Source: Botryococcus braunii | Taxonomy: Eukaryota > Chlorophyta > Trebouxiophyceae | NCBI GenBank assembly: GCA_002005505.1 | Contig: KV908372.1 | Coordinates: 1-64,000 of the forward strand | Reading direction: 5' to 3' | DNA length: 64,000 bases | Shown here: positions 46,858-56,944 of the stretch, piece after piece | Layout: each line of letters opens with the position of its first letter | Numbering within the stretch: the stretch's first letter is position 1 | The notes under the pieces: generated by a model | Seen by the model: the letters and a program-made list of their open reading frames with translations, nothing else | Databases searched by the model: none | What the model was told of the DNA's origin: nothing | Program-made: the position numbers and the translations under genes

Positions 46858-47258
46858 GCTGCAGATTCTTCTTGGGTTTGCTCTTCACTGCTGCTGCCAT
46901 TGGTGACAACCATTGCACTGGTGGAACAGATAAGCAGTCATGAACATAATAAAGACCTTTTTCTGCTCTAACTGGCATCTTCCAGCCATTCGGGCCAGAG
47001 ACTGTGGTAAAAGCACCCATGCTGTCTGTGGTAAAGCAGGCTCCATCACGAAGGGCAGCTGACACAGACAGGATGTTTATCGTTGCAGAGGGAACACACT
47101 GGACATGATGCAGCCACAGCGGGATTGACTGCTGGTTCAATAGGCAAATTGATCCAGTGGCAATAATTCCTCCTGTTGCATCAGACGTGGCCAGCTGCAG
47201 AGGGATGGGAGCAGCATGGACTGTGGGGGCATGTAACAGTGACAGATCATTGACAAGA
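46823..47258 (-). pseudogene. pol: Copia-C protease C-terminal part, downstream of the Copia-B insertion
   Basis: Continues the gag-protease frame interrupted at 54500: after the DSGASVH motif the protein goes on here with the aspartic-protease body (LWLHHVQCVPSATINILSVS). It ends by frameshift near 46840 before the integrase. The target duplication TGGAC (47259-47263 and 54500-54504) marks the split. Confidence 0.85.
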
Positions 47259-47496
47259 TGGACTGTTGAATGAATTGGTCAATACTGTACTTAGTGACAT
47301 CCCCTGTCACATGCCATCAACAGCAGTGTAAACTATAGCCGTTATAGCCCTTTATGAACGGTATAGATCATACTCGTACCTCAATGACATAACACGTGAC
47401 TTGTACGATATGCGTTCTCAATAGACATTACGTATGGTAGTACTTTAGGATCCCTGCAGTCCGAGCCATCCCTGGGCAGCCCAGGAACGGCTCGGT

Positions 47497-47634
47497 ACTT
47501 GTCCGAAGCATGTTGGTATCCTTGACCAACCTCTACTGTTGGAGAGTGCTGTGTGCTGTTCCTGGAAACGTTGTAGCGTGGACGGTTTTTCCCACAGGCT
47601 ACGAAGTGACGCTGCCGTCGTGCCATCACTGCAG
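47497..47634 (+). repeat. Copia-B LTR duplicated segment, upstream copy
   Basis: 138 bp starting ACTTGTCCGAAG and ending CTGCAG, followed by GTGTGTTTAGG. Same plan as the transcribed repeat of Copia-A, but with no internal intron. Confidence 0.85.
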
Positions 47635-47978
47635 GTGTGTTTAGGATTCTCAAAGCCGTTCCAGATATGATTGTGCTCAAACATTCAGACCAGTTAGATA
47701 TTACTGCTGTGTGCATTGATGAGAGTGCATGACGAGAGCGCACTGAATGTTTGACCTCATTGAGACTTATGTTGACGTCCACCGTTGTGGCGGTAAGATA
47801 GTTTCACTGTACAAACATCACAAAGAGACCTTGCTGAGTTACTGATGAACTATTATTGTATTCTAGTGACGTAAAGTAGACATCGCAAGGCCTCTTTGGT
47901 GCTGAACTCTGCTATCAGGCAAGGCGTAGTGTTACGTGGTCTTTAGCAAGAGTGAGAGCAGTTAAGATCATTTGTAAG

Positions 47979-48116
47979 ACTTGTCCGAAGCATGTTGGTA
48001 TCCTTGACCAACCTCTACTGTTGGAGAGTGCTGTGTGCTGTTCCTGGAAACGTTGTAGCGTGGACGGTTTTTCCCACAGGCTACGAAGTGACGCTGCCGT
48101 CGTGCCATCACTGCAG
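47979..48116 (+). repeat. Copia-B LTR duplicated segment, downstream copy
   Basis: 138 bp identical to 47497-47634. The stretch before its end (TGCCATCACTGCAG) is acceptor-like; using it with the donor at 47635 would remove 482 bases and give the same product as this copy joined to U5. Confidence 0.85.
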
Positions 48117-48142
48117 GTGACGCCGCAAGCAGAAATGCTTGA

Positions 48143-48156
48143 GGTTATGGGCCCAC
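48143..48156 (+). other. Copia-B primer binding site
   Basis: GGTTATGGGCCCAC, complementary to the initiator tRNA-Met anticodon arm, starting at the base after the LTR. The same site as in Copia-A and Copia-C. Confidence 0.85.
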
Positions 48157-48450
48157 GCTTTCCAAGCTGAGCTTGCAGTGACGCACGACAGATTTCCAGG
48201 GAGAAAAGGGGTTTCGGACCCCGCTTCGAGACTGCGAGCTTCACTGACGAGTGAGGTCTGGCCGTTCAAACATATCGAGCTAGTCACGTAAAATTATTCC
48301 TTCTGTAGTGCTGGAAGGAATTGTTGTACAGTAGCAACTGGGCTGGGAAAGCAGAAGTACTTCTGGGACTGATCAACTCAGTGTCAGAGCTAGGAAGAAG
48401 TGCTTCCAGGGGAAGTCATTTAAGGCTTGGAGTGAAGAACTGGCTTGATC

Positions 48451-51400
48451 ATGAAAACTAGAAGCAGACAAGTGATCATGAAAACGAGAAGTAAGCGCAC
48501 TGCAACGGAGTCTGGATCAGCTGGGTCTGGCTCCTCCATCAGTGCATCACCCAGCCAGCCAGCAAACTCCACTGCGCAGAGTGGAGAGATGTGCATCGCA
48601 ATGACGAAAACCGGTGGCGTCGTCACCACGAATGTCAAATGTCCAGTGACTCTGGACAGAGAGGGAGTGGAATTTCCACTCTGGGATCTGGCATATGTGG
48701 CAGCCTGTGGCCTCAAAAGGTGCAAGGCAGCCATTGAAGCTCCAATGCCAGACACAGAGGAGAATGCAGCAGCGCTCCTAATGCTGATTGAGAGCGTCCC
48801 CAAGGCGTGGGGTGCCAAGCTGGCTGCAATGCAAGTGGCAGCCAATGCCTACCAGTGGGTTCGAGAGCGTTTTACTGGAGGGGCAGACCAGGAGGTAACA
48901 GCACGCTGGCTGGAGCTCCTACACACCAGCATGGGAGAGACAGAAACGTTGGAGGACTACTACAACAGGAAGGTGGCACTCTTCCATGCACTCAAGCGAA
49001 ATGGGCACTCCATCATGGAGAGAGAAGCCAAGCTGGCAATCATCAAGGGCCTGCCAGAGGAAGCGAAGGAGACTGGGATGTTCTCCTCATCTGCTGGGAA
49101 GGATCTGGAGGGACTGTGGGAGATCATCTCCACCACAGCCAAGGGACTGGGCTTCAACGACCAGGTCCCCAGAGTCACCCCTGTGGCCAGGGCAGCCATC
49201 ACACCAGCCTACTCCACCACACCAGGGACTGCAAGCCCACAGGAGACCCAAGCTGGAGGCCAGGGGGGCCAAGCTTCATCGACCAAGGTGGAGGGACGGG
49301 ACCGGCGTGACAACAGGCGCTGCCGCTACTGCAACAAGCTAGGCCATTTTGAGAGGAACTGCCTCAAGAAGGAGGCGGACGAGAAGATGCAACAGAACCT
49401 GCAGCAAGTCATGGCTGCAATGGCCAATCTGCTTCCGCAATTCCAAAATCAAGCGTCGGCTGCAGTGGCTCGACCTCCGGAGGGCAGCGGGAACGGCAAC
49501 AACTTTTTCCCCGGGGGATATCCACCACCCTCTGGTATGTCTGCCATGATTTCTCTGAATGTCTTAACACCAACACGCGTCATGCCAGAAGCGAGAAGTT
49601 TTCTGGTGGACAGTGGAGCCACCATCCACCTAGTCAATGATCTGTCCCTGCTACATTCCCCCACCCTGCACAGAAATCCCATTCCTTTGCATATGGCTAC
49701 GTCAGATGCCACGGGACAGATAATTGCAACTGGTTCCCTGTGCTTGAGCAGTGCAGAACAGCAACCCCTGTGGCTTCACAATGTGCATTGTGTTCCTTCA
49801 GCTACAGCTAATCTGATTTCAGTGACAGCTGCTATACGTGATGGGGCTAGTTTTGTGACAGACAGTGTGGGAAGTTACACTGGTATGCGTGGCGCTCAAA
49901 ACTGGTCTTGTTCAGTTGCACAGAGAAATGGCCTGTATTTCTTGCAGAAGGTCAGTCCAGTCAGAAACCCTGTCTCTGTGTTTGTTAACACAGCCAGAGC
50001 ACCAGTCGCTCATGATTGCAGATTGAGAGCACTGTGGCACAGTAGACTGGGGCACCCAGGGGAGGTTAATATGAGGCGACTGCAGTCTGAAGATTTGGTC
50101 CTGGGCATCCCTGTATCTCTCTCCCCTTGCGCAAACTGTCACTCTTCGTGTGAAGCGTGCATTCAAGGAAAGCACAGTCGTCCCCCTTTTGGAACCAGTT
50201 CCAGAGCAGCCACTGAGCCCCTTGAGAGAATTCATTTGGACACAGTTGGCCCCATCTCCCCTACAGCTATTACTGGGGAGCGCTTCTTTGTCACGATTGT
50301 GGATGAGGCTACGCACTACGTCATAGCCCTGGCAGTAAAAACCAAGGATGCAATCAGCAGTGCAGTCAGAGACCTCCTGATTTTTTGGCAGAGGCAGTTG
50401 AACCGCTCTGTTAAGTGCATTCGTACTGACAGGGGGACAGAATTCCTCAACAGTACATTGAAGGGTTTCTGTACGCAGGAGGGAATTAAATTTGAGACCT
50501 CTGCAGCATACACGCCTCAGCAAAATGGCGTTGCTGAACGGATGAACCGAACAATCAAGGAGAAGGCCAGAACACTCATGTTGCATGCAGCTGCCAAACA
50601 GTCACTCTGGAAGGAAGCAGTGGAGACAGCCTGCATCCTGTACAATATGGGACCTGTGACTGGACGTGACAAGACGCCTTATGAAGCCTTCCATGGGGTA
50701 AAGCCCGATGTATCCCTGCTCAGGACTTTTGGCTGTCTAGCACATGTGCACATACCTGATCACCAAAGGGGAGTGTTTGAGTCTAAGACCTCCCCTGGTC
50801 TCTTCACAGGGTATTCCAGTGTGTCAAAGGCATATAGAATTTATATGGGAAACGGGATTTGGAAAGAAAGCAGAGATGTTACCTTTCTGGAGCACTTAAG
50901 GGGCGCAGACAGAGTGGGGCTTAGCACCATGTCTCCTGTGAGTCCAAATGCAGTCCAGCAGCCCTTTGCCTTGCCTTTTGTACAACAGGAGGGCCAGCAG
51001 TCCTTGGGTCAGTTGTCTTTTTGGGACTCAGATGATCCTGAGCCTCTCTGCAACCGAGAGGTCAACGTGCAGCAGTCCGGACCTGACTCCCCCTGTGCAA
51101 CCACCCCCTGTGCAACTACCCCATGTGCAATCAACCCCTGTGAGAATTCTGAGACTACAAGTGTCAACGTGGACGGGGAGCCCACTTCCTCGGAGCTGAG
51201 CCATACGCAGTCCGGCCACAGCTGGTCCGTACTCGGACACATGGAGAACCTGGCGCGAGGAGGCGAGGAGACCAAGTCACACATGCAACGTTTGAATAAT
51301 GTGCAAGAATGTGTTCGAATGGAAGTTGGGGCCATGGGTGTCCGAGGGCAAGACGGGCTGACCCGGCAGCAACGGTATGATCAGAGAGTAGCAGCACGTG

Positions 51401-53595
51401 AGACTGCAGCTGAGGTCACTGTGGAACATGATGGAGATGTGAGTGATGGAGAGAATAGGAGAATGTCAGAGGCCATTTGCCCAGGGGAAGCAACGGAAGC
51501 TCAGCCTAATGGACAGGACTTGGCCAGGCTGGAGGGCATGTCTGATCATGTAAGCGCTGAGAGTGAGGCAAGAGAGGTCAGTTTGGAGATTTCCAATCAG
51601 ACACTTGATGGACAAAGGGAGTCTTCAGATGGCCAGGCTCTGCGTGCTTGTGAGGGACACACTGGGGAGTCACAGGTGTGTTGTGAGAGTACAAGCGTGG
51701 ATGAGAGAGACACCACTGCAGGGTGTCGCACAGTGCCAGATTATGCTGCGCCTTTGAGTGATGAGTGCGTTTGGGACATGACGAGTGATGTAAGACCCAG
51801 ATTGAGTGGAGCAGCATGTGAATCCTCCAAGGAGAGAAAGCTGCAGACACCTCCAGAGTGGGAGAGAGTCAGAGAGGTGTGTAACGCAGTAACCTCGAGC
51901 GAAAGAGTAGTGGAAGCACGTGCGTGTGAGCCTAGAGAGGATAGCCATGTTGTGCATGATCACAATCTGAATCCTGTAAAGGGTAAGATACCTGGGGTGA
52001 GGTGGTCCAAGGTGCCAATCCCTGGAAACCTCAGGGAGGCGCAAAGATCCCCTCAGTGGGAATTCTGGCGCCAGGCAATGCAAGAGGAGCAAGATTCTCT
52101 TGATGCGCACGAGGTGATGGAGTACGTTGAGAGACCCAGGGGACACAAGGTGATCCCTGTGCATTGGATCTTCTCTGTGAAGACTGATGCACATGGGAAC
52201 GTGTTGAGATTTAAGGCTCGGCTTGTAGCCCAGGGCTGTAGACAGATTCCTGGAGTTGATGTAGATGAGGTCTTTGCACCTACCAGTAGCTATGGGTCCA
52301 GGAGGACTTTGCTAGCAACTGCTGCAGCAAAGAACATGGAAATTCACCAGGTGGATATAAAGACCGCCTTTTTGAATGGTGAATTTGAGGAGGAGGTGTA
52401 TGTGACACAGCCTCCTGGATTTGATAATGGCAACCCCAACATTGTGTGCAGACTGCGTAAGGCCCTTTATGGCCTGAAGCAGGCTCCCAGGGCTTGGCAC
52501 AAGACCCTGAATGAGAAGCTGCTGAGTATGGGATATGAAGTGTGTAAGAGCGATGCGGGAGTTTACATAAAGAGACACGAGGATGGGGAGCTGTCATACA
52601 TGCTTGTGTATGTTGATGATCTTTTGATTGTGGCAATGGGTGCGGAAGAGATAGAATGGGTGAAAAAGGAGCTGTTGGCAAGCTTCAAGATTCATGACCT
52701 TGGTGAAGTCAAGGACTTCTTGGGCTGCCAGATCCTGAGAGATAGAGAGAATCGGTGCTTATCACTGAGCTGCGTGCCTTAGATTGATGCACTGTGTGAG
52801 AAGTTTGGGGTGAGTGCTGAGTCACGTACAGTCGATACTCCCATGAGTAAAGACTTTGTGATGTCTGGGATGCCGCAGGTTACAGTGGGTGAGACCAGCT
52901 TTGGGTCTGGGACTCCACTGCCTCCCGGGCATAGATATTGTGAGCTTGTTGGGTCTCTGTTGTATATTGCTAATACAACTCGACCTGATATAGCTCAGGC
53001 TGTGGGTGTTCTGTCCCGTTACCGGAACGCTCCCACCACTGCCCACATGAATGAGGGCTTGAGGGTATTGAGGTATCTTCAGTCTACTCGAGAGTGTGTC
53101 TTAGTGCTGGGAGGGAAAGGGCCTGTGTTAGAAGGTCATGTTGATGCAGATTATGCTGGCGATATTGACAGCAGGCATTCTACCTCGGGATATGTGCTAT
53201 CAGTGTTTGGCAGTGCTGTGGTCTGGGGTAGTAAGAAGCAACACTCAGTTGCTACCTCCACTGTGGAGGCAGAATTCATGGCAACCAGTCTGGCTATTAA
53301 GGAGCTTAACTGGCTGCGTGGGTTCATGGAGGAAATCGGAACTCCTCCTTGGTCAGTGAAGCTATACTGTGACAATCAGGGGTGCATTGCTAACCTGAAA
53401 AACCCACTGTATAGCAAGTATACTAAGCACATTGCAGTGTGCTTCCACTTTGCACGTGAAGCTATTGCAAAGGGGCAGGTTACACTCTGCTATGTGGAGT
53501 CTGCAAGGAACAAGGCAGACATGCTGACAAAGCCTCTCGCTCGCCCTGCCTTCCAGATGCACAGGCGAGGGTTTGGACTTGTGAAGATGACATAG
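48451..53595 (+). pseudogene. gag-pol: Copia-B gag-pol polyprotein with a single internal TAG
   Basis: 1714 codons from the first ATG at 48451 to the TAG at 53593-53595, interrupted only by TAG at 52780-52782 (codon 1444), where Copia-C has AAG for Lys in CIPKIDAL. Domains: basic N-terminus with a short tandem duplication (MKTRSRQVIMKTRSKR), CCHC knuckle from residue 291 (CRYCNKLGHFERNC), protease DSGA with Asp387, integrase with Asp660 and Glu696 (35 residues between), linker of about 370 residues, reverse transcriptase YVDD with Asp1389/1390, then RNase H after the stop (VDADYAGD, WGSKKQ). With identical LTRs and one substitution, it inserted very recently. As read, it would make gag through reverse transcriptase without RNase H. 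Confidence 0.93.
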
Positions 53596-53620
53596 GTGAC
53601 AGGGTGCTGTCAAGGGGAAG

Positions 53621-54499
53621 TGTTGAATGAATTGGTCAATACTGTACTTAGTGACATCCCCTGTCACATGCCATCAACAGCAGTGTAAACTATAGCCGTT
53701 ATAGCCCTTTATGAACGGTATAGATCATACTCGTACCTCAATGACATAACACGTGACTTGTACGATATGCGTTCTCAATAGACATTACGTATGGTAGTAC
53801 TTTAGGATCCCTGCAGTCCGAGCCATCCCTGGGCAGCCCAGGAACGGCTCGGTACTTGTCCGAAGCATGTTGGTATCCTTGACCAACCTCTACTGTTGGA
53901 GAGTGCTGTGTGCTGTTCCTGGAAACGTTGTAGCGTGGACGGTTTTTCCCACAGGCTACGAAGTGACGCTGCCGTCGTGCCATCACTGCAGGTGTGTTTA
54001 GGATTCTCAAAGCCGTTCCAGATATGATTGTGCTCAAACATTCAGACCAGTTAGATATTACTGCTGTGTGCATTGATGAGAGTGCATGACGAGAGCGCAC
54101 TGAATGTTTGACCTCATTGAGACTTATGTTGACGTCCACCGTTGTGGCGGTAAGATAGTTTCACTGTACAAACATCACAAAGAGACCTTGCTGAGTTACT
54201 GATGAACTATTATTGTATTCTAGTGACGTAAAGTAGACATCGCAAGGCCTCTTTGGTGCTGAACTCTGCTATCAGGCAAGGCGTAGTGTTACGTGGTCTT
54301 TAGCAAGAGTGAGAGCAGTTAAGATCATTTGTAAGACTTGTCCGAAGCATGTTGGTATCCTTGACCAACCTCTACTGTTGGAGAGTGCTGTGTGCTGTTC
54401 CTGGAAACGTTGTAGCGTGGACGGTTTTTCCCACAGGCTACGAAGTGACGCTGCCGTCGTGCCATCACTGCAGGTGACGCCGCAAGCAGAAATGCTTGA
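53621..54499 (+). repeat. Copia-B 3' LTR
   Basis: 879 bp, apparently identical to 47264-48142, with the same internal 138-bp duplication; followed by the TGGAC target duplicate at 54500-54504. Confidence 0.95.
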
Positions 54500-55632
54500 T
54501 GGACTGACGCACCACTGTCTACCAACCAGGACTGTTTGGAAATTCTCCCCTTGCAAGGTTTGAGAACATTATAGGATACCACGAGTGGCATACCTTCAGA
54601 TGGGGGAGAAGGTGGACCAGGTGGTGGATGCAACAGCGGGAACGCCCCCACTGCCGGGAAGATATGCTGGACTGCTGGAGGGGGCTGGGGTCCTTCAGGA
54701 AACTGACCTTGGGGCCACATGCCTGCCAGTTGCTGTACTGCTGCCACCACATTCCTCTGGGTTTCAGCGTCCCTCTGTCTCTTGCGGCAGTCTCTCCAGA
54801 AGTGTCCCTTTTTGTGGCAGTAGTTGCATGTACCACGTACCTCCACCTTGGTCTCTGTGTCTGCATGCTGTCTGGTCTGAGTCAAAGCACAGGCAGTGGG
54901 TGCAGGGGCTGCAACAGCCTGCACTGGTTGGGCAGTCATGACCACTGCAGGCAGGTCTGGGTCATCATCGTAGCCCACTGCTTCTGCTGTGGTGGAGATG
55001 AGATCTGCTAGTTGGTCCAAGGGATAAGCAACGGCTGTGGGCAGTAGTCCAGGGGGGTTGGCTGCTGCTGGTAGGCCCTGCACAATCTGGGTGGCCACGT
55101 GCCCATCTAGAAGATCATGTCCATTGCGTTTCAAGCAACCTTTCAGATTGATAATCCTATTGACATACTGAGAGATGGTTTCCCCTTGTTTCATGCCACG
55201 GGACATCTCCTTTAACCAGTCAGCATTGGCCTGAGTATTGTAGCCTCCTACAAACTTCCTACAGATATACACATATGCATCATAGGCCGATGGCTTACTT
55301 GACAGCTCCCCCAACCAGTCTTCTGGTACTGACTCATACAGCAACAACAATGCAGCAGCATTGTGGGTGGTCCCAGGCATAGCTTGTTGGATGGCTGGCA
55401 AGGAACCCTTGGCATCATTTGCTGCAGTGAAAGCATTATCCCACACCACAAAGTTCTGGCCCTTTCGTAGCAGTTTTATATGGACCTTGACCTGAGTGGC
55501 AATAACCTTGGGAAGGGTGTCTCCTTCCCCTCTGGAGGTGCTGGGAGTGCAAGGCTCCCTGGTAGGAGTTGATGTGGATTCCTCTCCTGCTGACTTCGAC
55601 TCAGAGCTGGTGCTGGTACCTTTCTTCTTCAT
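54500..55632 (-). pseudogene. gag: Copia-C gag and start of protease, cut by Copia-B
   Basis: ATG at 55630-55632. Gag with Ser/Thr/Glu-rich N-terminus, helical capsid-like region (NFVVWDNAFTAANDAKG, AYDAYVYICRKFVGGYNTQ), CCHC knuckle at residues 269-282 (CNYCHKKGHFWRDC), a Pro-rich stretch and the protease motif WLVDSGASVH, where Copia-B enters. It is homologous to Copia-A and -B gag. It lies in the same frame as the upstream 174-aa ORF, only 15 bases after that ORF's TGA. The original continuation is at 47258-46823. Confidence 0.9.
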
Positions 55633-55647
55633 GCTGTTCTGACCCTG

Positions 55648-56172
55648 TCAGTCGTCGCTCCTTTCTGACAGTCTAGAGTCTCCGTCCTCGTCCTCGCTGT
55701 CGTTCTCTGTGTCCCACTCGTCCACGTGAAATTCTCCCCCGCCGTAGAGAATCAGATGATCAATGAAGTCGTCTCCCAGGCTGCTCAAAGCTAGCTCAAC
55801 CGCTGTGTAGGCAGCTTTCTCTGTCCAATATGCTTCGTGCGATGGACCTCCCGTTTGCTGTAAACACCTCTCAAAAATTGCTCGTGTCAGATATCCTGGC
55901 TCTCCGTTGATGAATGAGATTTCCCAAACAGTGAATTTGTAAGCTGGGTATATCGGAAAACGCTCTCGGAACCACTGAGGGGGCGCGAGTGCTCCCCGTC
56001 CTTGTGCTTCGTGGACGAAGTCCTTCACCAGGAATGCTCGTTCTTCTATCGTCCGTGGGCCTTTCTCTCCTCCTGCCTTTCGACGTTCGTTATAGGTTGG
56101 AGGAGGAGGTGGAGGTGGAGGTGGTCTCCTTCCGCCCGTGCTCATACGTCCGGTTGGTCTCGTTCGCGCCAT
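55648..56172 (-). CDS. Extra ORF upstream of Copia-C gag, unknown function
   Basis: 174 codons starting 52 bp after the primer site, in a strong start context (GCCGCGATGGCG). The protein has a basic, polyproline N-terminus (nine prolines near residues 17-25), a central aromatic-rich part with no domain I recognise, and a strongly acidic C-terminus (residues ~150-174). It ends in TGA followed by C. Fifteen bases later, in the same frame, gag begins at an ATG. It may be a separate leader protein, an N-terminal gag extension reached by stop readthrough (UGA-C is a leaky context), or a gag N-terminus split by a nonsense mutation. Copia-A and Copia-B have nothing comparable in their leaders. Confidence 0.6.
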   Translation of the reverse strand: MARTRPTGRMSTGGRRPPPPPPPPPTYNERRKAGGEKGPRTIEERAFLVKDFVHEAQGRGALAPPQWFRERFPIYPAYKFTVWEISFINGEPGYLTRAIFERCLQQTGGPSHEAYWTEKAAYTAVELALSSLGDDFIDHLILYGGGEFHVDEWDTENDSEDEDGDSRLSERSDD

Positions 56173-56224
56173 CGCGGCCTACTTTGCCCAAGTCATACAT
56201 TTTTCATGCCTCAGCAGAAAAGAT

Positions 56225-56238
56225 GTGGGCCCATAACC
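56225..56238 (-). other. Copia-C primer binding site
   Basis: GGTTATGGGCCCAC on the minus strand, starting at the base after the LTR terminus TTTACA. Complementary to the initiator tRNA-Met anticodon arm. Confidence 0.85.
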
Positions 56239-56263
56239 TGTAAACTTCTGAGGTTGGCGTTCC

Positions 56264-56410
56264 CTGTATGACCCGGGCACGAAGGGTGATTAGCTCGTCG
56301 GTACTCTTGTTGTGTGTAGGAGAACAAGCAGTGACCGAATGTGAATGAGGACTTGATAGGCAACAGTCAAGAGATAAGCACCCGAAGTGCCTTTAATGTC
56401 CCAATCAAGT
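56264..56410 (-). repeat. Copia-C LTR duplicated segment, downstream copy
   Basis: 147 bp, identical to 56594-56740, joined directly to U5 after CATACAG. Its border matches the donor-like border of the upstream copy exactly. Confidence 0.85.
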
Positions 56411-56593
56411 CATTACAATGCTACTTGCTTTCTCTCATCGCTCCGTAATTCAAACTACTTAATCTACTTAACTATCGATAGTCTGCATTATCGGTGTTCA
56501 ACGAGGAAAACAATTAGCATCAATTTAACAATACTACCTAGACCTTTCCTAACCCATTGTCAATGAGGCTTCAGTCTCTTAACGTCAGTTTAC

Positions 56594-56740
56594 CTGTATG
56601 ACCCGGGCACGAAGGGTGATTAGCTCGTCGGTACTCTTGTTGTGTGTAGGAGAACAAGCAGTGACCGAATGTGAATGAGGACTTGATAGGCAACAGTCAA
56701 GAGATAAGCACCCGAAGTGCCTTTAATGTCCCAATCAAGT
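56594..56740 (-). repeat. Copia-C LTR duplicated segment, upstream copy
   Basis: 147 bp starting ACTTGATTGGG and ending CATACAG, followed by GTAAACTG on the minus strand. The TATA-like box lies 24-30 bases before its first base. Confidence 0.85.
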
Positions 56741-56763
56741 GCCTCGTCCTTGCACGCCGGCGT

Positions 56764-56770
56764 CATAAAT
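56764..56770 (-). promoter_or_regulatory. TATA-like box of the Copia-C LTR
   Basis: ATTTATG on the minus strand at -30 to -24 from the start of the upstream repeat at 56740, the same spacing as TATTTAA in Copia-A. This supports transcription starting at the repeat border. Confidence 0.5.
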
Positions 56771-56944
56771 CCTTTCTAGCAAACCGTGTCTGATTACCTC
56801 ATCCTTCCTAATCAACGTACAATTGGTCTAGATGGGATCTGGCAGAACTCCCAGGTTCTGCCACCTATTATTCATTGAAGCTGATCTGGCCACTATTACT
56901 CTTCTGAGGGAAAGGCACCAAAATGTTCTGTCACTATTATAACA

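Larger units (their letters stand above)
47264..48142 (+). repeat. Copia-B 5' LTR
   Basis: 879 bp. It contains a 138-bp direct repeat (47497-47634 and 47979-48116) separated by 344 bp, then a 26-bp U5. The upstream repeat ends CTGCAG followed by GTGTGT (donor-like); the downstream one ends CTGCAG followed by U5 GTGACGCC. No clear TATA box lies 30 bp before 47497. Confidence 0.93.
47264..54499 (+). mobile_element. Copia-B, youngest insertion, in the Copia-C protease
   Basis: 7236-bp element with two 879-bp LTRs that look identical, target duplication TGGAC, primer site 48143-48156, one long gag-pol frame with a single TAG, and polypurine tract CAAGGGGAAG just before 53621. The LTR ends are TGTTGAATG and TGCTTGA, so the terminus is TG...GA rather than TG...CA. 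The primer site starts at the next base and the duplication abuts both ends, which confirms the borders. It is the innermost and thus latest event of the nest. Confidence 0.95.
42424..56944 (-). mobile_element. Copia-C, Ty1/copia element inserted in the chromovirus
   Basis: Minus-strand element bounded by 706-bp LTRs (TGTTATAAT...TTTACA on the minus strand) and a GCGGG target duplication (42419-42423 and 56945-56949). About 7.3 kb once Copia-B is removed. From right to left: 5' LTR, primer site 56225-56238, an extra ORF, gag, protease (split by Copia-B), integrase, reverse transcriptase/RNase H, polypurine tract AAGGGGAAG and 3' LTR. The LTRs differ at only about two positions (GGAAAAACATT against GGAAAACAATT), so insertion is recent. 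Several frame lesions make it non-autonomous as read. Confidence 0.93.
56239..56944 (-). repeat. Copia-C 5' LTR
   Basis: 706 bp. On the minus strand: U3 from 56944, upstream 147-bp repeat 56740-56594 ending CATACAG followed by the strong donor GTAAAC, a spacer, downstream repeat 56410-56264 ending CATACAG, and U5 56263-56239 (GGAACGCC...TTTACA, 25 bp). Confidence 0.93.

Noticed and set aside
47496..48119. Tandem or CRISPR-like repeat array
   Set aside because: Only two copies of 138 bp with a 344-bp spacer inside an LTR; explained by the LTR architecture.
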